DNA of 64,000 bases, from contig CAYYJM010000002.1 in NCBI GenBank assembly GCA_964471755.1, positions 1 to 64,000 of the forward strand. Reading direction: 5' to 3'. Position 1 is the first letter of the stretch; every line of letters starts with the position of its first letter. A program made the position numbers and the translations under genes. The DNA is from CAYYJM01 sp964471755 (GTDB lineage Bacteria > Planctomycetota > Planctomycetia > Gemmatales > Gemmataceae). The notes under the pieces were generated by a model, which was not told where the DNA came from, searched no databases, and saw nothing but the letters and a program-made list of their open reading frames with translations. This document shows positions 56,291 to 64,000 of this stretch, piece by piece.

Positions 56291-56351
56291 ATTTAGCCCG
56301 GCGTTTACGCCGGGTGCCGCCACTGGACCCGGCGTAAACGCCGGGCTAAAT
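56291..56351. repeat. Palindromic double-hairpin repeat, TTTAGCC/GCGTTTACGC family
   Basis: Perfect 25-bp inverted repeat, arms 56291-56315 and 56327-56351, 11-nt spacer. Each arm holds the hairpin CCCGGCGT-TT-ACGCCGGG; outer tags are ATTTAGCC / GGCTAAAT. The right arm ends one base before the ATG of the aldehyde dehydrogenase gene. Confidence 0.94.
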
Positions 56352-56352
56352 C

Positions 56353-57783
56353 ATGCTGCACATTCCCGTTTCGCGCTGGGGCGAGCCGTACAAGAGCCTC
56401 GACGTGATGAAGGTGGTTCACTTCCAGACCGGCGAGCCGCTGGCCGAGGTCAGCCAGGCCAACGGCGGCATGGTCAGCCGTGACATCAAACACGCTCAGC
56501 GAGCCCGCGATCTGCTCCGTGAGATCGCCATGCCGGAGCTGTTCCTGCGGGCCAAGAAGGCCGGCGAACTCTACCTCAACGCCGAGCTGCCGCTCGGTGA
56601 CGGTTCGCAGACACCCGATCAGTTCGTCCGCCAGCAGTCGGCGACGACCGGCCTGCCCGAACACATGTGCCGCTTCAACATGACGAAGAACCACTTCGTG
56701 TTGAGCAACATGGACCGGATCTTCGACTCCCTGACGCGCGGCCTCGATCCGAACGTCCTGGCCCGCGGCTACGGCGTCGAATCGCGTGGCGTGCCGATCA
56801 GCTACCAGTGCCAGTCGCCGATCCTCGGCCTGGTTCTGCCGTCGAACTCGCCGGGCGTTCACACTCTCTGGTTGCCGATCATTCCGATGCAGATCGGCCT
56901 GCTGCTCAAGCCGGGACCGCAGGAGCCGTGGACACCGTACCGCATGGCGGCGGCGTTCATCCAGGCTGGCATCCCGCCGCAGTGCATCGGCATCTACCCC
57001 GGCGGTCCCGAGGTCGGCGGTGCGGTCCTGGCCAGTTCCGGCCGCTGCCTCATCTTCGGTAGCAGTGCCACCGTCGAGCAGTACAAGGGCAACCCGCGAG
57101 TCCAGGTTCACGGCCCCGGCTTCAGCAAGATCCTTCTCGGCGACGACGTCGTCGATCAGTGGGAGAAGTATCTCGATCTGATGGTCGAGAGCGTCAAGAT
57201 CAACTCGGGTCGCGGTTGCATCAACTGTTCCGGCATCTGGGCCAGCCGGCACACGAAGGCGATTGCCGAAGCCCTGGCCGCGCGGATTGGCCCGGTCCAG
57301 GTTCTGCCGACGGAGGACCCGAACGCCGAGCTGGCCGCGTTCACCGTGCAGGGCCAGGCCGAGGGCGTCTCGGCCGACATCGACAACGACCTGAAGAGTC
57401 CCGGCACTCAGGACCTGACCGCGAAGTTCGGCTCGCGTCTGGTCAAGATGGAGCGCTGCGCCTACCTTCGGCCGACGGTGCTGCACTGCGACAGTGCCGA
57501 CGAGCCGGCCGTGAAGAAGGAGTACATGTTCCCGTTCGCGACGGTCGTGCAGTGTCCGCAGGCCGAGATGCTGGCGAAGATCGGCCCGACCCTGGTCTGC
57601 TCGGCGATCAGCGAGGACCGCAAGTGGCAGCGGCAACTCATGGACGCCGTCCACATCGACCGGCTGAACCTCGGCCCGATTCCGACCACCCGGCTGAACT
57701 GGCTCCAGCCGCACGAGGGGAACATCGTCGATTTCCTGTTCCGCGCCCGCGCCTTCCAGTTCGAGGGCTCCGTACCAGAGTGA
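56353..57783 (+). CDS. Aldehyde dehydrogenase family protein
   Basis: Protein of 476 aa. ALDH-superfamily features: SPILGLVLPSNSPGVHTLW, LLLKPGPQEPWTPYRMAAAF, IFGSSATVEQYKGN, and the catalytic cysteine region SGRGCINCSGIWASRH. The usual FTGST is replaced by IFGSS. The neighbour at 55157 suggests it works on an activated acid, reducing acyl-AMP or acyl-thioester to aldehyde, rather than oxidising an aldehyde. No Shine-Dalgarno is visible because the palindromic repeat abuts the start codon. Confidence 0.85.
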   Translation: MLHIPVSRWGEPYKSLDVMKVVHFQTGEPLAEVSQANGGMVSRDIKHAQRARDLLREIAMPELFLRAKKAGELYLNAELPLGDGSQTPDQFVRQQSATTGLPEHMCRFNMTKNHFVLSNMDRIFDSLTRGLDPNVLARGYGVESRGVPISYQCQSPILGLVLPSNSPGVHTLWLPIIPMQIGLLLKPGPQEPWTPYRMAAAFIQAGIPPQCIGIYPGGPEVGGAVLASSGRCLIFGSSATVEQYKGNPRVQVHGPGFSKILLGDDVVDQWEKYLDLMVESVKINSGRGCINCSGIWASRHTKAIAEALAARIGPVQVLPTEDPNAELAAFTVQGQAEGVSADIDNDLKSPGTQDLTAKFGSRLVKMERCAYLRPTVLHCDSADEPAVKKEYMFPFATVVQCPQAEMLAKIGPTLVCSAISEDRKWQRQLMDAVHIDRLNLGPIPTTRLNWLQPHEGNIVDFLFRARAFQFEGSVPE

Positions 57784-57790
57784 GGCATCG

Positions 57791-57830
57791 TCTTCATTTA
57801 GTCGCCGGCTTGCCGGCGGCTAAATGAAGA
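57791..57830. repeat. Solo palindromic hairpin, TTTAGCC/CCGGCTTGCCGG family
   Basis: One 19-bp stem with a TT loop and one G-T pair (57791-57809 / 57812-57830): TCTTCATTTAGTCGCCGGC then its complement. It is the same sequence as a single arm of the paired element at 19235, plus the matching opposite tag. It lies between the ends of two convergent genes, 7 bp from one and 15 bp from the other, and may also act as a terminator. Confidence 0.93.
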
Positions 57831-57845
57831 CCGCTGGTTACTCCG

Positions 57846-60380
57846 TCAGGGCAGTGGCTGGCCTGGATCGATGCGGTCGGGGGCGATGGCTCCCGATGGG
57901 GATGGTTGCGTCGAGCGTGGCTTGTTGCTGTCGCCGGCCAGCGAGGTCGTCGGCTCCTTCGGCTGGTTGGGCGATCGAGGTTCCTGTTCCGTCGCCGGCT
58001 TGCTGGCGATGGTCAGCCAGGCTTCCCAGGGACGCCGAACGCTCTCGTCGAGCTGCGCCAGCTGGCTCCGGATCTCCGTTAGCCGCTGGCGTACCAGGTC
58101 GTTCTGACCCAGGGCGGCGTGACAGCGGACGGCTCCACCCAGTGCGTTGAGGGCCTCGTCGGTTCCCTTGTGCCGCTCGGCCAGGTGGTTGTAGATCTCC
58201 AGGGCGGTCTTGTACTCGCCCAGGTCGAAGCGGCAGGCCGCGGCGGTGAATGGGATCTGGGCTCGCTCCTCCTGGGTCAGATGACCCGCGGAGGCAGCGG
58301 TTTCCAGGAAGCCGGCCAGTTCGGAGAACTCCTCGGCGGCCTTGGTCAGCCAGCGGCGATGCTCCCGCGCGAAGTGCGTTCGCGATTCCTCGGTCTTGTA
58401 CAGATTGGTCAGGGCCGTCAGGTTCTGCTGGGCCGACAGTTGCCGGTACGACTGGGCCAGTTGCAGGTGCGCTCGCGTCGCCTCCGGGTTGGCCGGGAAC
58501 CGTCCCAGGGCCTCCTCGAGGATGCGAACCACCTCGTGGTACTTGTTCTGGTGGTAGTAGATGCCGCCCAGGGCGAACAGCGATTGTTCCTGGGCCTCGC
58601 GGTCGTTCTCGAAGCGGAGCATGTGCAGATTCTGCCGCAGCGTCGCCTCGGCGTCGTCCACCTCGCCGCGCGCCAGGGAGTACATGGCCAGGCGATACTG
58701 GGCCCGGTAGGTGAACGGGGCCGTCGCGGTGTTGCGACAGTTGCGGTACGCCTCTTCGGCCTTGGGACTGTTCGAGAGACGCAGCGTCTCGGCGAGCAGA
58801 TACCAGGCGCGCGCCTTCCGTTCCAGCGCGCCGGGCAGGGCCGACGCCGACTTCGGGCCAAGCTCCGCGGGCTGGTCGAACAGGTGAATCAGGGCGATCA
58901 GCCACTCGGTGCCGGCGTCGCGATCCTGCGTCTCCAGGGCGAGGTTGGCGGCGTTCCAGTACAGGTCCGCGCGGGTGTTCGCGTCGGCGTGGATCTGGGC
59001 GGCGCTGGCGTAGGCCCGGGCCGCCTCGCGCAGCTGATGCGTGCCTTTTTCCTTCAGGGGAGCTGCCGTGGCCGGGTCGCTCTTCGCGGCCTGGGCCAGG
59101 GCATCGTGGCCGGCCTGGGCCAGCAGATCGCCGCGCAACTGCTCGGCCCGGCCCGGTTTCGCCAGACGCTGGTAGACCTGCGTCCAGGAAATGGCCAGCT
59201 CGAGCTGGGTCCGACTCAGGGTCTGGATCGCTCGCTCGCAGAGGTCGCTGATCCGGTTGGCCGGGACGAGTGGGTTGTTCCACTCGCTGGCCTTGCCGAT
59301 TCCGCGCAGAGCGGCTTCGAGGGTTACGCGGGCTTTTTCGCCCTGATTCTCTTGCAGCTGCAACTCGGCCAGCAGGACGGCGGCGGCCTGCTGTTCCACG
59401 CCGCTGCCTTCGGCCAGGCACTGTTCCCAGGCACGGACGGCGTCGGGCACCTGATCCATGCGGCGATAGCAGAAGCCGAGGTTGTAGTAGATCCGGCCGC
59501 GGTTGGTGGTCGGCTCGCGGGCATCGGCGACCGCCTGCTGCCAGAGCGTGGCCGCCTCGGGGAAGCGGCCGTCGTCCTGGAAGCTCTGGGCACGCAACCA
59601 GCGAGCGCGGGCCTGCGTGTGGGCCGGAGCCTGCGGGCCGACCTTTTCGAGAACCTTGCGGGCCTCGTCGGCCTGAGCGAGTTGCAGCAGCAACTCGCCC
59701 GCTTCGAGGCGTGCCGTCGCCAGCACTTCCTCGCCGGCCAGGGGCACCTGACGAAGCCGTTCGTTCGCGGCCAGGGCCGCCCGGAGGTCCGGTTGCGGCA
59801 GACGCAGGTACGCCCGGCTGAGCATCTGATAGCCCTCGGCCGGAGAGTCCGCCTTCTCCACGACGGCACTGAGAAGCTGCACGACGCGGTCGGGTGATTC
59901 TTCCAGCAGATAGTAGCTTCGGGCCAGGCGATACTGCGAGCGGGCGCGATCGTTCTCCGGCACGGTCTCCGTGCTGGCCAGTTCCAGCTGCTTGCGGGCC
60001 TGCGTGAGATGCTCGCGAGCCCGGGGCGAGTCGTGGATCAGCTCGGCCTGACGAAGATGGGCCGAGCCGAGCAGGAAGGCGACCTCACCGGTGCGATCGG
60101 GAAAGTGAACGACCTGCTCATGGGCTCGTTCGGCCAGTTTGAGCGCCGTCGGCACGTCGGTCTCCGAGCGCGTCAGCAGGGTCCGGATGTAGGCCAGTTC
60201 GCGATCGAACTGACGCGACCCGGAATCGTGGTGCTGCAACGGCCGCTGCCAGAAGACGTAGAGGAACGCCGCCAGGGCCAGCAGAAAGAAGGGCAACTGC
60301 CACAAACGCGACAGCGAACCGGGCGGCGCTTCCGAACCGGAATCGTTGGCTGGCGGCATGGTGTTCGGATTCGTCGCCAT
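57846..60380 (-). CDS. Large TPR protein with N-terminal membrane anchor
   Basis: Protein of 844 aa; ATG at 60380. Residues ~24-42 form a transmembrane helix (LWQLPFFLLALAAFLYVFW) after a short Pro-rich cytoplasmic start. Most of the rest is tetratricopeptide-like repeats (for example RARSQYRLARSYYLLEESPD, GRIYYNLGFCYRRMDQVPDA, AQYRLAMYSLARGEVDDAEA). The C-terminal ~60 residues are Pro/Ser-rich and disordered. It should be periplasmic and scaffold other proteins; no enzyme domain is present. Confidence 0.9.
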   Translation of the reverse strand: MATNPNTMPPANDSGSEAPPGSLSRLWQLPFFLLALAAFLYVFWQRPLQHHDSGSRQFDRELAYIRTLLTRSETDVPTALKLAERAHEQVVHFPDRTGEVAFLLGSAHLRQAELIHDSPRAREHLTQARKQLELASTETVPENDRARSQYRLARSYYLLEESPDRVVQLLSAVVEKADSPAEGYQMLSRAYLRLPQPDLRAALAANERLRQVPLAGEEVLATARLEAGELLLQLAQADEARKVLEKVGPQAPAHTQARARWLRAQSFQDDGRFPEAATLWQQAVADAREPTTNRGRIYYNLGFCYRRMDQVPDAVRAWEQCLAEGSGVEQQAAAVLLAELQLQENQGEKARVTLEAALRGIGKASEWNNPLVPANRISDLCERAIQTLSRTQLELAISWTQVYQRLAKPGRAEQLRGDLLAQAGHDALAQAAKSDPATAAPLKEKGTHQLREAARAYASAAQIHADANTRADLYWNAANLALETQDRDAGTEWLIALIHLFDQPAELGPKSASALPGALERKARAWYLLAETLRLSNSPKAEEAYRNCRNTATAPFTYRAQYRLAMYSLARGEVDDAEATLRQNLHMLRFENDREAQEQSLFALGGIYYHQNKYHEVVRILEEALGRFPANPEATRAHLQLAQSYRQLSAQQNLTALTNLYKTEESRTHFAREHRRWLTKAAEEFSELAGFLETAASAGHLTQEERAQIPFTAAACRFDLGEYKTALEIYNHLAERHKGTDEALNALGGAVRCHAALGQNDLVRQRLTEIRSQLAQLDESVRRPWEAWLTIASKPATEQEPRSPNQPKEPTTSLAGDSNKPRSTQPSPSGAIAPDRIDPGQPLP

Positions 60381-60535
60381 GTGAGAGCCCCTGGCAACCC
60401 GTTGGTGGCCGCAGTCGTCCGCGGTCTCGACCTCCTGTCGAGCAGCCAGTGTGTGCCAAAGGAGCGAAAAAGATTCAAGACGACTCGTCGGAGAACCGGG
60501 CACAGGTCAGAATCGCCTCGTCGTCGCAGTTTGCC

Positions 60536-61963
60536 TCACACATCGATCTTGCGGTTCATCGCGGCGGCCTCCTGTTTCAGCCCGTCCGATGCCTGGTTGC
60601 CGTAGAGGAGCAACTCCGTCCCGGCGTCCAGGTGTGGTGAGGTGAGCAGCGCTCGCAGACCGTCGTCGGTCAGGTCGGTGTGGCTCAGGTCGAGGTGACG
60701 CAGTTGACACAGACCCGGCCAGGCGGCCAGGGTCCGGGCTCCCTCGTCGCCGAGGTGGTTCATGCACAGGTCGAGATCACGCACGGCCGGCAGACGCCAG
60801 GCACCGACGAGTGTGTCCATGTCGTGGGCGGTGAACTCGTTCCCGTACAGCGATAGATCCCGCAATCGGCTCAGACGCGGACAGCCGACCAGGGCTTCGA
60901 CGTGCGTCGAGGGCAGCGAGCCGAAGTTCATTCGCAGGATGCGCAGCCGATCCAGCGGCGCGGCCAGCAGGGCCGGCACGCCGTCGCCGAGCGGGTTGCT
61001 CGCCAGGTGCAGCTCTTCCAGTTGACCCATCCACGGAGCCGCCGCCAGTCGTTCCAGGCTGAGCGGGCCGATCTCGCAGAAACCGAGGTCGAGCCGGGTC
61101 AGGGCGGGCAGATCGATCACGGCCAGCGCCCGGGCTCCCGCCTCGCCAATCGGATTGCTCCACAGCGACAGACTCTTCAGTTGCTCGCGGAAGACGGCAC
61201 CGATCAGCAACGGCAGCGGCTCGGAGGCGATCTCGTTCCAGCCGAGGTCGAGGTCACGCAGCGCGGTCAGGGTGCGATCGCGAAGGACGCGCTCCAGACT
61301 CGGGGCCTGCAACTGACCTCGGGAGAGTTGCAGCCGACGCACCTGGCCGAGGTTGCCCGAGCCGAGCAGGGCGGCCGTGTCGTCGTCGGTCGTCCCGCAG
61401 GCGAACAGGGACAGACCCTGCAACCGGGCCAGGCCGGACCAGTCCGCCAGGGCTCGCATGTCGGCGCGTGACAGTTCGATGTCACGGAGCGCCAGTCGAG
61501 CGGGGTATCCGGCCAGGGACGACGCCAGGAAGCGTGGCCACCAGCCGTCCGGCAGCGTTTCGTGTCGGCCTTTCTCGCCGGTCAGGCGCAGCTCGTCGAT
61601 CCAGGCCCAGGCGACGGTGTCGTCCGCTTCCAGGAGCCTCGCCTCGAACAGTTGCCCTGGCGAGGTCCACAGCTCGACCAGGCCCCGAGTGGTGGCGATG
61701 GTTCCCCCCGGCAGGCCGATCGCCTGCTGCCAGGTCGAACGATGCGCCTGGAAAAGTTCATCGATTCGCTCGCGTGTCGGCGTGTCTGATTCGCCGGCCG
61801 GGCGGGCAGCAGCGCACTCCAGGCGGATCAATTCGCCACGATCGCGGTCAGCCTCCGTCTCGCCGTTCTCCTGGAGCCAGTCGGCCAGGATCAGACGCGC
61901 CGTGTCGTCGTCGGGCTGGGCCTTGATGTCCTCCAGAAAGGCTCGCAGCATCGCCTCATTCAT
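60536..61963 (-). CDS. TIGR02996 domain-containing leucine-rich-repeat protein
   Basis: Protein of 475 aa behind AGAGGTG. Residues 1-50 are the repeat-companion domain (AMLRAFLEDIKAQPDDDTAR, LILADWLQENGETEADRDRG, ELIRLE). The rest has leucine-rich repeats (RLDLGFCEIGPLSLERLA, ELHLASNPLGDGVPALLA, DLDLCMNHLGDEGARTLA). Same architecture and length as the protein at 17173. No signal peptide. Function unknown. Confidence 0.9.
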   Translation of the reverse strand: MNEAMLRAFLEDIKAQPDDDTARLILADWLQENGETEADRDRGELIRLECAAARPAGESDTPTRERIDELFQAHRSTWQQAIGLPGGTIATTRGLVELWTSPGQLFEARLLEADDTVAWAWIDELRLTGEKGRHETLPDGWWPRFLASSLAGYPARLALRDIELSRADMRALADWSGLARLQGLSLFACGTTDDDTAALLGSGNLGQVRRLQLSRGQLQAPSLERVLRDRTLTALRDLDLGWNEIASEPLPLLIGAVFREQLKSLSLWSNPIGEAGARALAVIDLPALTRLDLGFCEIGPLSLERLAAAPWMGQLEELHLASNPLGDGVPALLAAPLDRLRILRMNFGSLPSTHVEALVGCPRLSRLRDLSLYGNEFTAHDMDTLVGAWRLPAVRDLDLCMNHLGDEGARTLAAWPGLCQLRHLDLSHTDLTDDGLRALLTSPHLDAGTELLLYGNQASDGLKQEAAAMNRKIDV

Positions 61964-62117
61964 GGGGGCACCTCTGGTGATTCCGTTGGGAGGTGTTGTC
62001 GTTCCGGGGTCGTGATGCTCCCGGTAGCGTACCGCATTTCGAGCCTGAATCCCAGAGCCTGAACTCGCTGCGATTCGCCGCCCGTCTTCGTCGCACGATC
62101 GACCCCATCAAGTCGCC

Positions 62118-63257
62118 TCATGGTTCCCGCTCCTTCCTGTCGAGTTGCACGCGTCGGACGGGCAGGTAGGCCCCCTCCCGCTGCTGCAACCAGGTGAGCA
62201 GCTTCTCGCGGATCAGACAGCGAAGATCCCACAGCCGGCCGGAATCGCGAGCGCTGATGACGATCCGCAGTTCGACGTACGTCTCGGCGAAGTTCGTCAC
62301 CTGAAGACCCTGGGNNNNNNNNNNGTCCCACAAGGACGTGTCCCGAAGAATACGCTGAAGCTCCTGGCGAATTTCTTCGACCGGGACGGAATAATCGACG
62401 TAGACGAGGACCGTCCCCAGCATGTCGGTGGAGGTTTTTGTCCAGTTCTGAAAGGGTTTGTCCAGGAACGAGGAAACCGGCAGGATGAGCCGACGCTCGT
62501 CCCAGATCTTGACGACGATGTACGTCAGGCCGATTTCCTCGATCCAGCCGAACTCGCCTTCGACCAGAACGCCGTCGCCGAGCTTGATCGGCTGCGTCAG
62601 GGCGAGCTGTAGCCCGGCCAGGATGTTGCCCATGGTCCGCTGTGCGGCCAGGCCGATGACGATGGTCGCGACACCGGCCGAGGCCAGGAAACTGACGCCG
62701 ACACTGCGGACCACCTCGAACTGCAACAGAATGAGCGAGCCGCCAACCAGGACCGCCAGGACACGCAGGATGATCCGCGGCAGACTCAACTGGGCGTGAA
62801 TCGAACGCAGGCGAATCGTGTCGTCCACGTCGCGGGTCAGCCGTGCTTCGAGGTAGTCGAACGCCACCGCGATCAGGCGAAGGAGCAGCCAGGTGACCGT
62901 GGCGATCAGCAGCGTACGGACGACGACGACGACATTCTCCAGCGCCATGGGGTGCAGGTACAGAACGTGGAGAACGGCGTTGAAGACCAGCAGGGCGAGC
63001 AGGATGCGCGTCGGGCCGGGGACGATGGCGAGGATCCGCTCATCCCACTGCGTGTGCGTCCAGTGGCTGACCCACCGTCCCACCCGGACCAGCAGCGCCT
63101 GCAAGATCGTCCCCGCGACCAGAGCGACAATGCTCAGGACGACCAGTTCGCACCACTGCCACAGGGACAGACCCAGGAACTGCGTGGTCGAGGCCCAGTG
63201 CGGAAGGTACTCGTCCAGCAGGGCGAGAGGAAGCGTCGGCATCATGTCGGATCTCAT
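62118..63257 (-). CDS. Mechanosensitive ion channel family protein (MscS), with assembly gap
   Basis: About 379 aa; ATG at 63257 (63245 and 63242 are alternatives). Several N-terminal transmembrane helices precede the pore-lining TM3 and beta domain of the MscS core: GVSFLASAGVATIVIGLAAQ, RTMGNILAGLQLALTQPIKL, GDGVLVEGEFGWIEEIGLTY and RLILPVSSFLDKPFQNWT. The 10-N run lies in the C-terminal vestibule domain (LWD-gap-QGLQVTNF). It releases solutes on hypo-osmotic shock in the inner membrane. Confidence 0.92.
   Translation of the reverse strand: MRSDMMPTLPLALLDEYLPHWASTTQFLGLSLWQWCELVVLSIVALVAGTILQALLVRVGRWVSHWTHTQWDERILAIVPGPTRILLALLVFNAVLHVLYLHPMALENVVVVVRTLLIATVTWLLLRLIAVAFDYLEARLTRDVDDTIRLRSIHAQLSLPRIILRVLAVLVGGSLILLQFEVVRSVGVSFLASAGVATIVIGLAAQRTMGNILAGLQLALTQPIKLGDGVLVEGEFGWIEEIGLTYIVVKIWDERRLILPVSSFLDKPFQNWTKTSTDMLGTVLVYVDYSVPVEEIRQELQRILRDTSLWDXXXXQGLQVTNFAETYVELRIVISARDSGRLWDLRCLIREKLLTWLQQREGAYLPVRRVQLDRKEREP
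62315..62324. other. Assembly gap (10 N) in the MscS gene
   Basis: Ten undetermined bases; the frame and residue spacing on both sides fit the family if the gap is really about ten bases. Confidence 0.95.
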
Positions 63258-63276
63258 GTCTCGGTGTCGGAAGCGA

Positions 63277-64000
63277 TCATCCGTCCGCCAGGAGCAGGGC
63301 CACGGGGAAGTCGCGGAAACAGTCCGCAAGTCGTATGCCAGGCGTACCGCCATCCTCGGTCGGCTGAAGACGTTCGCCGGTCACCAGGTTGCGGTAGGGC
63401 CGGGACGCGAGATCGGCGGCGAGCTGGAGCCGGGTGGACGCCCAGACGCCGGCACCGATCGGTAGCGGCTGGTCCTCCGTGGTCAGTCCCGTGACCAGAC
63501 GCGGCACCACGGCGAGGACGCACGGATCCTCAAACCGTCGCGCGAAGGCGACCACATGCTCGGCCGCGACATCACCGTTGGCCAGTTCGCCCGTCGCCTC
63601 CAGCGGCAGGTAGTCGCCATCGAGGAAGACGCGCGGCAGCCGACGACGCAGACGCAGACCCAGAGCGGTGATGAACAGCTTGACGCGACCATCTTCCCAG
63701 TGGTCGAGCAGCTGGCCAATCGCGGCGGTCTGCTCCTCGATCGGTCGTGGCGAGCGTTCGTCGAGCCACGGCTCCAGCTCGTCCAGGTAGCGGACCCGCT
63801 GGCCGAAATCGACCAATCGGCGGTTGTCCGGATCGACCAGATTCAGGCCCCATAACTCGGTGCCCTGGTAGAAGTCCGGCACGCCGGGCGACGCCACCTT
63901 CAACACGACCTGGGCGAGCGAGTTGACCATGCCGAGCCGGGCGAGTCGCTGCTGGAAGGGGAGGAAGTCGCTCAGGAACCTCGCGGCTCCGGGGCCGGTC
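63277..64000 (-). CDS. treY: Malto-oligosyltrehalose synthase TreY, C-terminal part (runs off the window)
   Basis: The 5' end lies beyond position 64000; 241 residues are visible. The sequence FLSDFLPFQQRLARLGMVNS, VASPGVPDFYQGTELWGLNL and VDPDNRRLVDFGQRV is characteristic of TreY (GH13), followed by the C-terminal beta domain. TreY rearranges the reducing-end alpha-1,4 bond of malto-oligosaccharides to a trehalose bond in the TreY/TreZ pathway. treZ and treX may lie outside the window. Ends 19 bp before the MscS start. Confidence 0.93.
   Translation of the reverse strand, partial: TGPGAARFLSDFLPFQQRLARLGMVNSLAQVVLKVASPGVPDFYQGTELWGLNLVDPDNRRLVDFGQRVRYLDELEPWLDERSPRPIEEQTAAIGQLLDHWEDGRVKLFITALGLRLRRRLPRVFLDGDYLPLEATGELANGDVAAEHVVAFARRFEDPCVLAVVPRLVTGLTTEDQPLPIGAGVWASTRLQLAADLASRPYRNLVTGERLQPTEDGGTPGIRLADCFRDFPVALLLADG

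Noticed and set aside
58119..59897. Long open frame (592 codons) opposite the large TPR gene
   Set aside because: It is the antisense shadow of a GC-rich TPR gene: no start-site signal, no domain, and composition mirrors the sense codons. The same holds for long frames opposite 2227-3447, 32422-33948, 35048-36610 and 47392-49212.

Overview
The window is high-G+C bacterial DNA and almost certainly comes from a planctomycete, most likely of the Gemmataceae type. The evidence is the family content: a giant PVC-type c-heme dehydrogenase, a DUF1559 prepilin followed by a small lipoprotein, two TIGR02996 leucine-rich-repeat proteins, DUF1080 and ThuA sugar-type proteins, Uma2, an FG-GAP surface protein with an LExLExR-like N-terminus, and many TPR/HEAT proteins. 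Six runs of ten N, five of them inside genes, mark it as a draft (probably metagenome-assembled) contig. No rRNA, tRNA, CRISPR array or recognisable transposase was found.

Layout. 0.1-4.7 kb: c-heme dehydrogenase and an orphan RND-type adaptor. 5.0-10.5 kb: six co-directional genes forming an amidoligase/peptide-ligase cluster (class I amidotransferase-type gamma-glutamyl hydrolase, esterase, DUF4259, ATP-grasp, glutathionylspermidine-synthase-like ligase, YbdK/GCS2-like ligase), interrupted by two near-identical palindromic repeats. 10.6-12.9 kb: ThuA protein and a deoxyhypusine-synthase-like enzyme. 13-18.6 kb: FG-GAP surface protein, TPR-sulfotransferase and LRR protein. 18.6-31.3 kb: Uma2, MATE exporter, S4 protein, NadA, a CBM9-like protein, IF-1, an S9 peptidase, a NagA-like deacetylase, a dTDP-rhamnose reductase, a C45 peptidase, a gapped glycosyltransferase and Hpt. 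31.4-31.6 kb: a highly structured 170-bp element with terminal inverted repeats and a target-duplication-like flank. 31.7-39.8 kb: tricorn-like protease, beta-CASP exonuclease, Rpn-like nuclease, RluA, a lipoprotein-sorting-like protein and YjbQ. 39.8-43.4 kb: pyruvate dehydrogenase operon E1alpha-E1beta-E2, with E1beta frameshifted. 43.8-49.3 kb: L28, prepilin/lipoprotein pair, and SNF2 helicase-QueC-QueE. 49.5-57.8 kb: HEAT protein, epimerase, PfpI, rhodanese, DUF1080, a truncated gene between repeats, a PQQ-like propeller, and an adenylate-forming enzyme with an aldehyde dehydrogenase. 57.8-64 kb: large TPR membrane protein, second LRR protein, MscS channel and the 3' part of treY.

The most unusual feature is the non-coding layer. 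At least eight intergenic palindromic elements fall into several sequence families but share one plan: each arm is itself a short hairpin, and two arms face each other as a longer inverted repeat, often ending a few bases before a start codon. One family occurs both as a paired form and as a solo hairpin, as REP/BIME elements do. The 170-bp element at 31.4 kb carries four hairpins inside 25-bp terminal inverted repeats and is the best candidate for an undescribed non-autonomous mobile element.
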